Shown: positions 54,402 through 62,673 of the stretch, piece after piece
Layout: each line of letters starts with the position of its first letter
Numbering within the stretch: position 1 is the first letter of the stretch
NCBI GenBank assembly: GCA_015709315.1
Contig: JACCQI010000005.1
Coordinates: 1-64,000 of the forward strand
Source of the DNA: Desulfovibrionaceae bacterium
GTDB taxonomy: Bacteria > Desulfobacterota > Desulfovibrionia > Desulfovibrionales > Desulfovibrionaceae
DNA length: 64,000 bases
Direction: 5' to 3'
Program-made: the position numbers and the translations under genes
The notes under the pieces: model-generated
Told to the model about the DNA's origin: nothing
The model's database searches: none
Seen by the model: only the letters and a program-made list of their open reading frames with translations

Positions 54402-56084
54402 CTATCGCGTCAACTTGCGGAACTTGATGCGGTGCGGCTGGTCCGCGTCCGCACCGAGGCGCTTCTTGCGGTCCTCCACGTAGTCGCTGTAGCCGCCTTC
54501 GCAAAAGATCACCTTGGAATCGCCCTCAAAGGCGAGGATGTGGGTGGCGATGCGGTCCAGAAACCAGCGGTCGTGGCTGATGACCAGCACGCAGCCCGCG
54601 AAGTTTTCCAGCCCGTCCTCCAGGGCGCGCATGGTGTTCACGTCCAGGTCGTTGGTCGGCTCGTCGAGAATCAGGACGTTGGCCCCGGACTTGAGCATCT
54701 GGGCCGTGTGAACGCGGTTGCGCTCGCCGCCGGAGAGCACGTCCACCTTTTTCTGCTGGTCCTGCCCGGCAAAGTTGAACCGGGAGCAGTAGGCGCGGGC
54801 GTTGACCTCGCGGTCGCCCAGCTTGATGAACTCCGCCCCGCCGGAAATGACCTCGTACACGGTCTTGCCCGGCGTCAGGGAGGCGCGGTTCTGGTCCGCA
54901 TAGGCCAGCTTGACCGTGGACCCGACCGTCAGGGTGCCGGAATCCGGCTGCTCGTCGCCCACGATCATCTTGCACAGGGTGGACTTGCCCGCGCCGTTGG
55001 GGCCGATGATGCCCACGATGGCGTTCGGGGGCAGGATAAAATCAACGTCCTCCATGAGCAGCTTGTCGCCCATGGACTTGGACACATGCTCGGCCACAAC
55101 GACCTGCTTGCCCAGATGCGGTCCCGGCGGAATGTAGATTTGCAGATCGTCCGCCAGCCGCTCGGACTCATGGCTGACCATGGCCTCGTAGGCGTTGATG
55201 CGCGCCTTGGACTTGGCCCGGCGGCCCTTGGGCGACATGCGTATCCACTCCAGTTCTCGCTCAAGCGTCTTCTGCCGCTCGGCCTCCTGCCTGCCTTCCT
55301 TGGCCAGCCGATTCTGCTTCTGTTCCAGCCAGGAGGAGTAATTGCCCTTCCACGGAATGCCCCGGCCGCGATCCAGTTCCAGAATCCACCCGGCCACGTT
55401 GTCCAGGAAATAGCGGTCGTGGGTCACGGCGATGACCGTGCCCGGGAAGGTGGACAGGTACCGCTCCAGCCAGGCCACGGAATCCGCGTCCAGGTGGTTG
55501 GTGGGCTCGTCGAGAAGCAGAATATCGGGATTCTGAAGCAGCAGGCGGCACAGGGCTACACGACGCTTCTCGCCGCCGGAAATGACGGGAACGGGCGTGT
55601 CGCCCGGCGGGCAGCGCAGGGAATCCATGGCCATTTCCAGGCGCGAGTCGATGTCCCACGCGCCCTTGGCGTCCATCAACTCCTGGACCTCGCCCTGGCG
55701 GGCGATGAGCGCGTCCATCTCGTCGGTCTCCATGGGCTCGGCGAACTTCTCGTTGATGGCGTTGTATTCGCGGATGATCTCCATGACGTCGCCCACGCCC
55801 TCTTCGACCACCTCGCGCACGGTGCGGGTCTCGTGGGAAAGCGGCTCCTGCTCCAAGTAGCCGACCGCGAACCCGTCCTTGACGTGGGTTTCGCCCTCGA
55901 ATTCCGTGTCCACGCCCGCCAATATCTTCAGCAGGGAGGACTTGCCCGAGCCGTTGAGGCCCAGCACGCCGATTTTCGCGCCGTAGAAGTAGGACAGGGA
56001 GATGTTTTTCAGCACCTCTTTCTGCCCATGCTTCTTGGACACCTTGTACATGGAATAGATTATCTTGTCCGGTTCGTTGCTCAT
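54402..56084 (-). CDS. ettA: Energy-dependent translational throttle protein EttA
   Basis: ABC-F protein that binds the ribosomal E site and gates the first peptide bond by ATP/ADP level. The 560-residue protein has two ABC modules with Walker A GVLGLNGSGKSSLLK and GIIGPNGAGKSTLCK, signatures ISGGEKRRVALCRL and LSGGERNRVHTAQM, and Walker B LLLDEPTNHLDADS and LILDEPTNDLDVNT. An arm insertion and the P-site tRNA-interacting linker (MSPKGRRAKSKARINAYE) complete the EttA layout. The C-terminus RIKFRKLTR is the family ending. Start ATG 56084. Confidence 0.97.
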   Translation of the reverse strand: MSNEPDKIIYSMYKVSKKHGQKEVLKNISLSYFYGAKIGVLGLNGSGKSSLLKILAGVDTEFEGETHVKDGFAVGYLEQEPLSHETRTVREVVEEGVGDVMEIIREYNAINEKFAEPMETDEMDALIARQGEVQELMDAKGAWDIDSRLEMAMDSLRCPPGDTPVPVISGGEKRRVALCRLLLQNPDILLLDEPTNHLDADSVAWLERYLSTFPGTVIAVTHDRYFLDNVAGWILELDRGRGIPWKGNYSSWLEQKQNRLAKEGRQEAERQKTLERELEWIRMSPKGRRAKSKARINAYEAMVSHESERLADDLQIYIPPGPHLGKQVVVAEHVSKSMGDKLLMEDVDFILPPNAIVGIIGPNGAGKSTLCKMIVGDEQPDSGTLTVGSTVKLAYADQNRASLTPGKTVYEVISGGAEFIKLGDREVNARAYCSRFNFAGQDQQKKVDVLSGGERNRVHTAQMLKSGANVLILDEPTNDLDVNTMRALEDGLENFAGCVLVISHDRWFLDRIATHILAFEGDSKVIFCEGGYSDYVEDRKKRLGADADQPHRIKFRKLTR

Positions 56085-56119
56085 TGCCTATCCTGTTTGA
56101 TGAATGGGTTGCGGACCGT

Positions 56120-56950
56120 CTAGGTATACGACTGCATCACGGCTTTCAAGTCGTTTCGGTCATATTCGCTGCAGGCCAGCCGCTTGCCGAGGGGAAACGC
56201 CTCCCTGTCGTTGCGATAGATCACGCCGAGCGGGATGCGGTCGCCGAACTCGTCGGCCACGGCCATGGCCGCGCCCCAGTCCGATGCATCGTGATCCTTA
56301 AGCAGGTACGTTCTCTCCTTGTACCAGCCGAACGTGTTGACCTTGTTGAAGGAAACGCACGGCTGAAGGATGTCCACCAGGGCGAAGCCGGGATGGTCCA
56401 TGGCCTCCTTGATGACCGAAACCAGGTGTTCCGGTTCGCCGGAAAACGCCCTGGCCACGAAATTGGCCTTCATGGCCACGGCCGTGGCAATGGGATTGAA
56501 AGGCGCGGACCTGACCCCGGTGGGCTGGGTCTTGGTCACATGGCCCAGCGCCGACGTCGGGCTGGCCTGGCCCTTGGTCAGGCCGTAAATCTGGTTGTCG
56601 TGTACCAGAAGCGTGATGTCGAGATTGCGCCGGATGGCGGCCAGAAAGTGGTTGCCGCCCTCGCCGTAGCTGCACCCGTCGCCGGACACGCACAACACGC
56701 GCATGTCGGGATTGGCCAGCTTCATGCCCTGGGCCAGGGGCAGCACGCGCCCGTGCAGGCCGTTGAACATGTGGCAGTTCATATAATGCGGCAGCTTGGC
56801 CGCCTGGCCGATGCCCGAGGCGATCATCACCTCACTCGGGGCCACGCCCATCTCCGCCAGCGCGGTCTTCACGGACGCGAGAATGGGGAAGTTCCCGCAG
56901 CCGGGGCACCAGGTCGTCTGGAATTCACCGTAATCTTCAATGGATACCAT
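56120..56950 (-). CDS. korB: 2-oxoacid:ferredoxin oxidoreductase subunit beta
   Basis: Thiamine-diphosphate subunit, 276 residues: TTWCPGCGNFPILASVKTAL at the N-terminus, ASGIGQAAKLPHYM, the ThDP motif VSGDGCSYGEGGNHFLAAIRRN with the later DNQIYGLTKGQASPTS, and VDILQPCVSFNKVNTF. It partners the alpha subunit 12 bases upstream in the operon and passes electrons to ferredoxin. No separate delta/ferredoxin subunit is present. Substrate is most likely 2-oxoglutarate, by the Kor-like sequence; pyruvate is less likely because the large one-chain enzyme is usual for that in this group. Confidence 0.92.
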   Translation of the reverse strand: MVSIEDYGEFQTTWCPGCGNFPILASVKTALAEMGVAPSEVMIASGIGQAAKLPHYMNCHMFNGLHGRVLPLAQGMKLANPDMRVLCVSGDGCSYGEGGNHFLAAIRRNLDITLLVHDNQIYGLTKGQASPTSALGHVTKTQPTGVRSAPFNPIATAVAMKANFVARAFSGEPEHLVSVIKEAMDHPGFALVDILQPCVSFNKVNTFGWYKERTYLLKDHDASDWGAAMAVADEFGDRIPLGVIYRNDREAFPLGKRLACSEYDRNDLKAVMQSYT

Positions 56951-56962
56951 GGATCGATCCTC

Positions 56963-58648
56963 CTAGATGATGCCGTTGAGTCCGGCCAGGACGTATTCGG
57001 CCGTCAGGGGGCGGCCGTCAAAGCGCAGGACATACTCGTCCACCTGAAATCCGGTTTCGCGGGCCACCAACTTGGCGAACTGGCCGGTGGCGTTGCCCTC
57101 CACGGAAACCACGGTTCCCGCCTTTTCCAGGTCGTCGAGGAAAAGCGATTCGCACAAGGGATAGACCTGGCTGAAATGCAGCACGGCCATGGTCTTGTCG
57201 GTCTCGGCCCTGTCCATGGCGTCCAGGCAGGCGCCGAGGCTCGACCCCCAGCACAGAAGCAGGACATCCGGGGCGTCCTCGCCGTAGTAGTCCGGGTCCA
57301 CGACCTCGTCCTCAAGGCCGAACCCCTTGTCCAGCCGCTTGGAATTCTGCACCACGCGGTTCATGCCGTCCTCGGTGATCCGGCCCGCCTCGTCGTGCTC
57401 GTGGGAATCCGCCCGCACCAGGGGGGTGGAAGGACCGGGCACAAGACGCGGCGACACGCCGTCCTCGGTCAGGACGTATCGCTTGTATCCCTCCTCCGCC
57501 TCGGTCATGGGCCGGGCGACCGGCGGCAGGCCGTCGATGTCGAACGGCTCCACGTCGCGGTAGGAGTCCGCCAGATACTGGTCCGTGAGCAGGAAAACCG
57601 GCGTCTGAAAGCTCTCGGCCAGATCAAAGGCCCTGTGTGCCAGATGAAAGCATTGCTCCGGGTCGGCCGGGGCCAGGACCGCGCGGGGGAACTCGCCGTG
57701 CCCGGCATGGACCACCAGGTCCAGGTCGCCCTGCTCGGTGCGGGTGGCCATGCCCGTTGCCGGTCCGGGACGCTGGGCCACCACGAAAACCATGGGCGTC
57801 TCGGACACGCCCGCCAGGCTGACGCCCTCGCCCATGAGCGCGAACCCGCCGCCCGAGGTGGTCACCAGGGCGCGCGCCCCGGCATAGGACGCGCCGACGG
57901 CCATGTTCGCGGCCGCGATCTCGTCCTCCGCCTGCTCATGCACAAGCCCCAACGGAGCGCCCTTGTCGATCAGGGCCTGGGCCACGGAAGTGGACGGGGT
58001 CATGGGATAGAAGGAAACGAAATTGCACCCCGCCGCCAGCGCGCCCAAGGCGATGGCCTCGTTGCCGTTGACCATCATCCGGGTCGGCGCGTCCGGTTCG
58101 GGCGGCATGATGCAGGAAAAGTCGAACGCCTGTTCACTCACCCATTCAAAGGCGGCGCGGACAACGTCCACATTGGCCCGCACCACTTCCTCGCCCTTTT
58201 TGGCAAAGGTCTCGGCCAGGAGCGCTTCCAGGATGGCGACGTCGTTGCAGAGGGTGGCCCCGAGCACGCCCAGGGCGACCGTGTTGTGGAAAAGCGGCTT
58301 GGGCGCAAGTTTTTTGAAGGGAATCCGCAGGGCGTTCAGGCCGCCGGTGTCGATCTCCTCACCGGCCAGCACGATGGCCCCCTCCGCCAGCTCGCCGCGG
58401 TGCAGCTCAAGCGTTTCTTCGTTGAGCGCCACCAGGATGTCGATCCCTTCGGCGGGACCGTACAGCGGCTCCGTGCCCACGCGCATGCCGAAGGTGTTGT
58501 GCCCGCCGCGCACGCGCGACATGTAACGCTGGTCCACCAGCAGATGGTATCCGGCCCGGACCGCCGCACGGGACATGAGGCGGCCGATGGTCGCCAGTCC
58601 CTGGCCCGCGGCCCCGCCCACGACAATGTTTGTGCCGTTCTCGTTCAT
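56963..58648 (-). CDS. korA: 2-oxoacid:ferredoxin oxidoreductase subunit alpha (gamma-alpha fusion)
   Basis: 561-residue protein in which the gamma domain (residues about 1-190, IVVGGAAGQGLATIGRLMSRAA and YMSRVRGGHNTFGMRV) is fused to the alpha domain (from about 200, VNGNEAIALGALAAGCNFVSFYPMTPSTSVAQAL). The alpha domain carries the TGMATRTEQGDLDLVVHAGHGE catalytic-loop region and a C-terminal dimer domain. The gamma-alpha order is the two-subunit Kor form. GGGAGG precedes the ATG. A terminator from the ferritin gene separates it from upstream genes. Confidence 0.93.
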   Translation of the reverse strand: MNENGTNIVVGGAAGQGLATIGRLMSRAAVRAGYHLLVDQRYMSRVRGGHNTFGMRVGTEPLYGPAEGIDILVALNEETLELHRGELAEGAIVLAGEEIDTGGLNALRIPFKKLAPKPLFHNTVALGVLGATLCNDVAILEALLAETFAKKGEEVVRANVDVVRAAFEWVSEQAFDFSCIMPPEPDAPTRMMVNGNEAIALGALAAGCNFVSFYPMTPSTSVAQALIDKGAPLGLVHEQAEDEIAAANMAVGASYAGARALVTTSGGGFALMGEGVSLAGVSETPMVFVVAQRPGPATGMATRTEQGDLDLVVHAGHGEFPRAVLAPADPEQCFHLAHRAFDLAESFQTPVFLLTDQYLADSYRDVEPFDIDGLPPVARPMTEAEEGYKRYVLTEDGVSPRLVPGPSTPLVRADSHEHDEAGRITEDGMNRVVQNSKRLDKGFGLEDEVVDPDYYGEDAPDVLLLCWGSSLGACLDAMDRAETDKTMAVLHFSQVYPLCESLFLDDLEKAGTVVSVEGNATGQFAKLVARETGFQVDEYVLRFDGRPLTAEYVLAGLNGII

Positions 58649-58661
58649 ATGGCCTCCCCTG

Positions 58662-58694
58662 AAAAAAAGGCCGGGAGAAATGCTCCTCCCGGCC
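58662..58694 (-). terminator. Terminator of ferritin gene
   Basis: Minus strand: stem of 9 bp (58694-58686 with 58677-58669) and a run of seven T (58668-58662), 15 bases past the ferritin stop. Confidence 0.88.
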
Positions 58695-58708
58695 CGTTGC
58701 TGATATTG

Positions 58709-59215
58709 CTATGCGGCCACCGGGGGCGTGAACACCCTGGTTCCGAGATCGCGGTCGAGCATGAACAGGCCGCCGCCGTCGCCGACCATCTTCAGCTTGC
58801 CCACCACGTCGGACACGGTATCCTCTTCCTCCACCTGCTCGGAAATGAACCACTGCAGGAAGATGCCCACGGCGTGATTGCGCTCGTCCTGGGCCAGGTC
58901 GGCCAGGGCGTTGATGCGCGCGGTGACGCCCCTCTCGTGCTCAAGCGCCTCCTCGAAGGCGGCCAGCGGAGTCTCCCACGAATAGGCCGGAGCGTCGATG
59001 ACGCCTAGCTTGGCGTGCCCGCCCGCTTCGTTGATGTAGTTGAAGAACTTCAGGGCGTGGAACATCTCTTCCTGGTACTGGGCGTACATCCATTGGCCGA
59101 TCCCGGGCAACCCTTCCTGGGCGAAATGGGAGGACATGGACAGGTAGATATGTGCGGAATAGATTTCCCAATTCATCTGCGCGTTGAGCGCGGCTTCCAG
59201 TTTCTCGCTGAGCAT
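58709..59215 (-). CDS. ftn: Non-haem ferritin
   Basis: Iron-storage and oxygen-defence protein forming 24-subunit cages. The 168-residue four-helix bundle has ferroxidase-site residues in NWEIYSAHIYLSMSSHF, YQEEMFHALKFFNYINEAGG and FLQWFISEQVEEE. Two ATGs (59221 and 59215) stand close to AAGGAG; the second has the better spacing. It stands alone with its own terminator, and the 164-base upstream gap should carry its promoter, for which I saw only an extended -10-like TGTGATACT. Confidence 0.95.
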   Translation of the reverse strand: MLSEKLEAALNAQMNWEIYSAHIYLSMSSHFAQEGLPGIGQWMYAQYQEEMFHALKFFNYINEAGGHAKLGVIDAPAYSWETPLAAFEEALEHERGVTARINALADLAQDERNHAVGIFLQWFISEQVEEEDTVSDVVGKLKMVGDGGGLFMLDRDLGTRVFTPPVAA

Positions 59216-59379
59216 GGACATGGACTCCTTGAATAATTTTACACTATTTGGGACGGACGCCTGCGCGCCGCGCCCACAGTATCACAAGAAGAAAAGATAA
59301 TCACTTTAATACAAAACACCAGGGACCTGGACCACTTTTTCACCATGCCGCAACACGGCCGCTCCGCCGCGCCGGGCCG

Positions 59380-61590
59380 TCAGCAGAGGCGGTTTTCGGA
59401 GAAGATGGCCCGCAGCCGGTAGGCGAGGTGGGTGTTGCGCTTGCCCGCCGTGACGTTGTTCAGGCCGATCTGGAAGGCGCGCTCCGAGCCGACCAGCACG
59501 GCCAGTTCGCGGGCGCGGGTCAGGCCGGTGTAGAGCAGGTTGCGCTGGAGCAGGAGAAAATGCTGGGTGACCACGGGCATGACCACGGCCTTGTACTCGC
59601 TGCCCTGCGACTTGTGGACGCTCACGGCATAGGCCAGGCCCAGCTCATCCAGGTCGCCGGATTCGAAATGCACGTGGTTGCCGTCGAACTCGACCAGAAG
59701 CTCGTGCTCGTCCGGGTCAACGCCCACGATCCAGCCCAAGTCGCCGTTGAAGACTTCCTTGTCGTAATTGTTCTTGAGCTGGATGACGCGGTCCCCTTCC
59801 CGGAAGGTGGCGAACTTGCGCTTGAGCTCGCGTACGCCGGGCCGCGAAGGATTGAGCCGGGCCTGCAACGCCACGTTCAGGGCCTGGGTGCCCACCTCGC
59901 CCTTGTGCATGGGGGTGAGCACCTGGATGTCCCTGAGCGGGTCCAGCCCGTAGCGTTCGGGAATGCGGTCGCACACGGAATCCAGAATAAGCTTTTGGAC
60001 CTTGGCCGGGTTCTCCTGGGGTATCCAGTAGAAGTCGGCCTCCGGAGGCAGGCTCGGGTGCTGGCGCGGGAACTGCCCGGCATTGATTCGGTGGGCGTTG
60101 ACCACGATGAAGCTCTCCTCCGCCTGGCGGAAAATGTGGGTCAGCACCGCGCACGGCACGCGGCGGGAATCGATCAGGTCGCCGAGCACGTTGCCCGGCC
60201 CCACGCTGGGCAACTGGTTCACGTCGCCCACCAGGATCAACCGGCAGGTATGCGGCAGGGCGCGGAGGATGGACACGAAAAGCTGGGCATCGACCATGGA
60301 CGCCTCGTCCACCACCAGCACGTCAGCCTTGAGCTTCTGATCCTCGCAGTAGTAGAAGCCGCCGTCCGGCTGGTACTGGAGCAGACGATGCACGGTCTTG
60401 GCCGGATGGCCCGTTGCCTCGGCCATGCGCTTGGCCGCCCGTCCCGTGGGCGCGGCCTGCTTGATCTTCAGCCCCAGCTCCTTGAGGGTGAGCATGATCG
60501 CCTTGGTGATGGTGGTCTTGCCCGTGCCCGGCCCGCCGGTGATGATGAACGCCTTGTTGGAGCACGCCTCGAACACGGCCTCGCGTTGTTCGTCGGACAA
60601 ATTGAAGCCCAGCTTCTCCTCCACGCGCGGCAGGGTCTTGTCGATCTTCTTGCGGCTGACCGGCGTGGGGTGGCTGATGAGCTGATACAGCCGCTTGGCC
60701 GTCTCGTTCTCGTAGTGATAGAAATAGATGAGGTACACGGCCTCGGAGATGCCCTGCTCGGAAAGGTCCTCGATGCGGATGCGCTTCTTTTCTTCCAAGG
60801 CGTAGAGCGCCAGCTCCAGCTTTTCGTAGTCCGTGGTGTCGAGCATGCGGGCCACATCCTCCAGCAAGCTCGGCTTGGGCAGGAAAAGATGCCCCTTGCG
60901 CTCGCAGGAGGTAAGCAGCGTATAGGCCAGCGCCGCCTCCAGCCGCTGGGAGCAGTCCGGGGCGAAGCCGAGCTTCATGGCCATGTGGTCGGCGGTCTTG
61001 AAACCCACGCCCCGGATCTCGTAGGCCAGGTCGTAGGGATTCTCCCGCAGCTTGAGTTCGGCTTGGGCACCGTAGAGGTGAAAAATCTTTCCGGCAAAGG
61101 TGGTGGGCACGTTGTGGGTCTGGAGAAAGACCAACAGGTTCTTGATCTCCCGCTGCTTGGACCAGGACTCCACGATATCCTTGAGCTTCCGCTTGGAAAT
61201 GCCGCGCACGGAAAGCAATCGCTCCGGGTCGTCGTCCAGGATGTCCAACACCTCCACGCCGAACTCCTCCACCATGATCGTGGCCGTCTTCTCGCCCACG
61301 CCCTTGATGGAGGACTGCAAAAAGCGGATGACGCCGTTCTCGGTGGCGGGCCGGGCCTGCTCGAAGGTCGACACCTCGAACTGGCGGCCGAACTTGGGGT
61401 GGTTGATCCAGGTGCCGCTCAGGTCGAGCGTGGCCCCGGCGGACAGCTCGCCCAGGGTGCCCACGATGGTGGTCTGCCCCGGTTCGTCCTTGGCCCGCAC
61501 ACGGGCGATGGCGTAGCCATTCTCCTTGTTGTGGTAGATGACGCTGATGACCTCGGCGCCGGGGATGTAGGTGAGTTTGTCGTCCGACAT
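59380..61590 (-). CDS. recD2: RecD2-type ATP-dependent 5'-3' DNA helicase
   Basis: 736-residue helicase of the RecD2 kind, found in bacteria without a need for RecBCD. An N-terminal helix-hairpin-helix region (IKGVGEKTATIMVEEFG, VRGISKRKLKDIVESW) precedes the motor: Walker A IITGGPGTGKTTITKAIM, LVVDEASMVDAQL (motif II), LVGDVNQLPSVGPG (motif III) and VSVHKSQGSEYKAVVMPV, NLLYTGLTRARELAVLVG (motifs V-VI). It follows recR by 15 bases and completes the dnaX-ybaB-recR-recD2 repair/replication group. Confidence 0.95.
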   Translation of the reverse strand: MSDDKLTYIPGAEVISVIYHNKENGYAIARVRAKDEPGQTTIVGTLGELSAGATLDLSGTWINHPKFGRQFEVSTFEQARPATENGVIRFLQSSIKGVGEKTATIMVEEFGVEVLDILDDDPERLLSVRGISKRKLKDIVESWSKQREIKNLLVFLQTHNVPTTFAGKIFHLYGAQAELKLRENPYDLAYEIRGVGFKTADHMAMKLGFAPDCSQRLEAALAYTLLTSCERKGHLFLPKPSLLEDVARMLDTTDYEKLELALYALEEKKRIRIEDLSEQGISEAVYLIYFYHYENETAKRLYQLISHPTPVSRKKIDKTLPRVEEKLGFNLSDEQREAVFEACSNKAFIITGGPGTGKTTITKAIMLTLKELGLKIKQAAPTGRAAKRMAEATGHPAKTVHRLLQYQPDGGFYYCEDQKLKADVLVVDEASMVDAQLFVSILRALPHTCRLILVGDVNQLPSVGPGNVLGDLIDSRRVPCAVLTHIFRQAEESFIVVNAHRINAGQFPRQHPSLPPEADFYWIPQENPAKVQKLILDSVCDRIPERYGLDPLRDIQVLTPMHKGEVGTQALNVALQARLNPSRPGVRELKRKFATFREGDRVIQLKNNYDKEVFNGDLGWIVGVDPDEHELLVEFDGNHVHFESGDLDELGLAYAVSVHKSQGSEYKAVVMPVVTQHFLLLQRNLLYTGLTRARELAVLVGSERAFQIGLNNVTAGKRNTHLAYRLRAIFSENRLC

Positions 61591-61605
61591 GCGAAAACGC
61601 CGCGC

Positions 61606-62211
61606 CTAGATTTTCTGCCGATGGACCAGGGATTGCTTGAGCGTTTCCCGGTCCATGAATTTGACTTCCGCGCCCATGGGAATGCCCTGGGCTAGACGGC
61701 TGACCGACACGCCGGGGAACTCGGTTTCCACGAGGTTCTTGATGTAGGAGGCCGTGGCCTCGGCGTCCAGGGTCGCGCCCAGGGCCAGGATCACTTCCGC
61801 CACCTCGCCCGTGCCGAGCTTGGCGCGCAAGCGGTCGACCTCCAGGCAGGCGGGATCAACCCCGTCCAGGGGCGACAACAGGCCGCCCAGGACCAAATAC
61901 TTGCCGCGATACACGCCCATGTCCTCCAGGGCCAGCAGCGCGTCCCACTCGGGCACGACGCAGACCTGCGAATCGTCCCGTGACGGGTCGCCGCAAATGG
62001 CGCAGGGGCTGGATTCCGCCAGGCAGGCGCAGTCGTCGCACAGGCAGAGTTTCTCGCGCAGCTCGATGATGCACCGGCCCACGCAGCCCGCCTTTTCACG
62101 GGGCATCTTGAGCAAAGTCAGGGCGATGCGTAGCGCGGACTTCGGGCCGATGCCCGGCAGGCCGGAGAGCTGTTCGACCACTTCCTTGAGCGGTCCGGGA
62201 AGATTCGACAA
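61606..62211 (-). CDS. recR: Recombination protein RecR
   Basis: RecFOR pathway protein that loads RecA at gaps. The 201-residue protein has the helix-hairpin-helix LSGLPGIGPKSALRIALTLL, a four-cysteine zinc motif (LCLCDDCACLAESSPCAIC), a TOPRIM domain (YLVLGGLLSPLDGVDPAC) and the C-terminal Walker B-like part. It starts with TTG at 62211, with GAGG seven bases upstream. A 129-base gap to ybaB holds a long inverted repeat. Confidence 0.95.
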   Translation of the reverse strand: MSNLPGPLKEVVEQLSGLPGIGPKSALRIALTLLKMPREKAGCVGRCIIELREKLCLCDDCACLAESSPCAICGDPSRDDSQVCVVPEWDALLALEDMGVYRGKYLVLGGLLSPLDGVDPACLEVDRLRAKLGTGEVAEVILALGATLDAEATASYIKNLVETEFPGVSVSRLAQGIPMGAEVKFMDRETLKQSLVHRQKI

Positions 62212-62244
62212 TTCAGATCCTCACAGCAAATTGTTCAAATGGAT

Positions 62245-62330
62245 AAAAACGCGGGGCGCAAAAAGGAATTGGAACCGGGACACGCCACGGCGCGCAGGAA
62301 CCGAAACCGTGCTCCGCCCCTGCGCCCCGC
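62245..62330 (-). other. 80-nt stem-bounded structured element between ybaB and recR
   Basis: GCGGGGCGCA (62251-62260) and its exact reverse complement (62321-62330) enclose 60 bases with a further CACGG/CCGTG pair. On the minus strand the closing stem is followed by GTTTTT, as in a terminator or a small RNA end. Confidence 0.5.
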
Positions 62331-62340
62331 CACGGCCGGA

Positions 62341-62652
62341 TCAGAACATGCCGGGAATGGACAGCCCGCCGGTCACGCCCTTCATGGCCTCTTCCATCAT
62401 TTCCTTGGACTTCTTGATGGCCTCGTTGGCGGCGGTCATCACCAGGTCCTGAAGCATCTCCACATCGCCGGATTCCATGACGGACGGCTCGATGGACACC
62501 TTGGTGATCTCCTGCGCGCCCGTGCAGGTCACCGTGACCATACCGCCGCCGCTGGTCGCCTCGATTTTCTTGGTCTTGAGCTCGTCCTGGGCCTGGGTCA
62601 TCTTGCGCTGCATGATCTGCGCCTGGCGGATCATCTCGTTCATGCCTTTCAT
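62341..62652 (-). CDS. ybaB: YbaB/EbfC family nucleoid-associated protein
   Basis: 103-residue DNA-binding dimer, almost always next to dnaX and recR as here. It has MNEMIRQAQIMQRKMTQAQDEL, the VTVTCTGAQEITKVSIEP strand region and the methionine/glycine-rich tail GVTGGLSIPGMF. AGGAG precedes the ATG. Its role is suggested as nucleoid structuring or RecR support. Confidence 0.95.
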   Translation of the reverse strand: MKGMNEMIRQAQIMQRKMTQAQDELKTKKIEATSGGGMVTVTCTGAQEITKVSIEPSVMESGDVEMLQDLVMTAANEAIKKSKEMMEEAMKGVTGGLSIPGMF

Positions 62653-62673
62653 TATGCTCTCCTGAAATGCTTG

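Noticed and set aside
56084-59008. Open frame of 974 codons antisense to korB, korA and ferritin
   Set aside because: It spans three well-supported genes and their terminator, with no motif or ribosome binding site.
62251-62330. Possible signal recognition particle RNA next to recR/dnaX
   Set aside because: SRP RNA genes often lie here, but the conserved domain IV sequence (GGAAGG...AGCAGC type) is missing on both strands.
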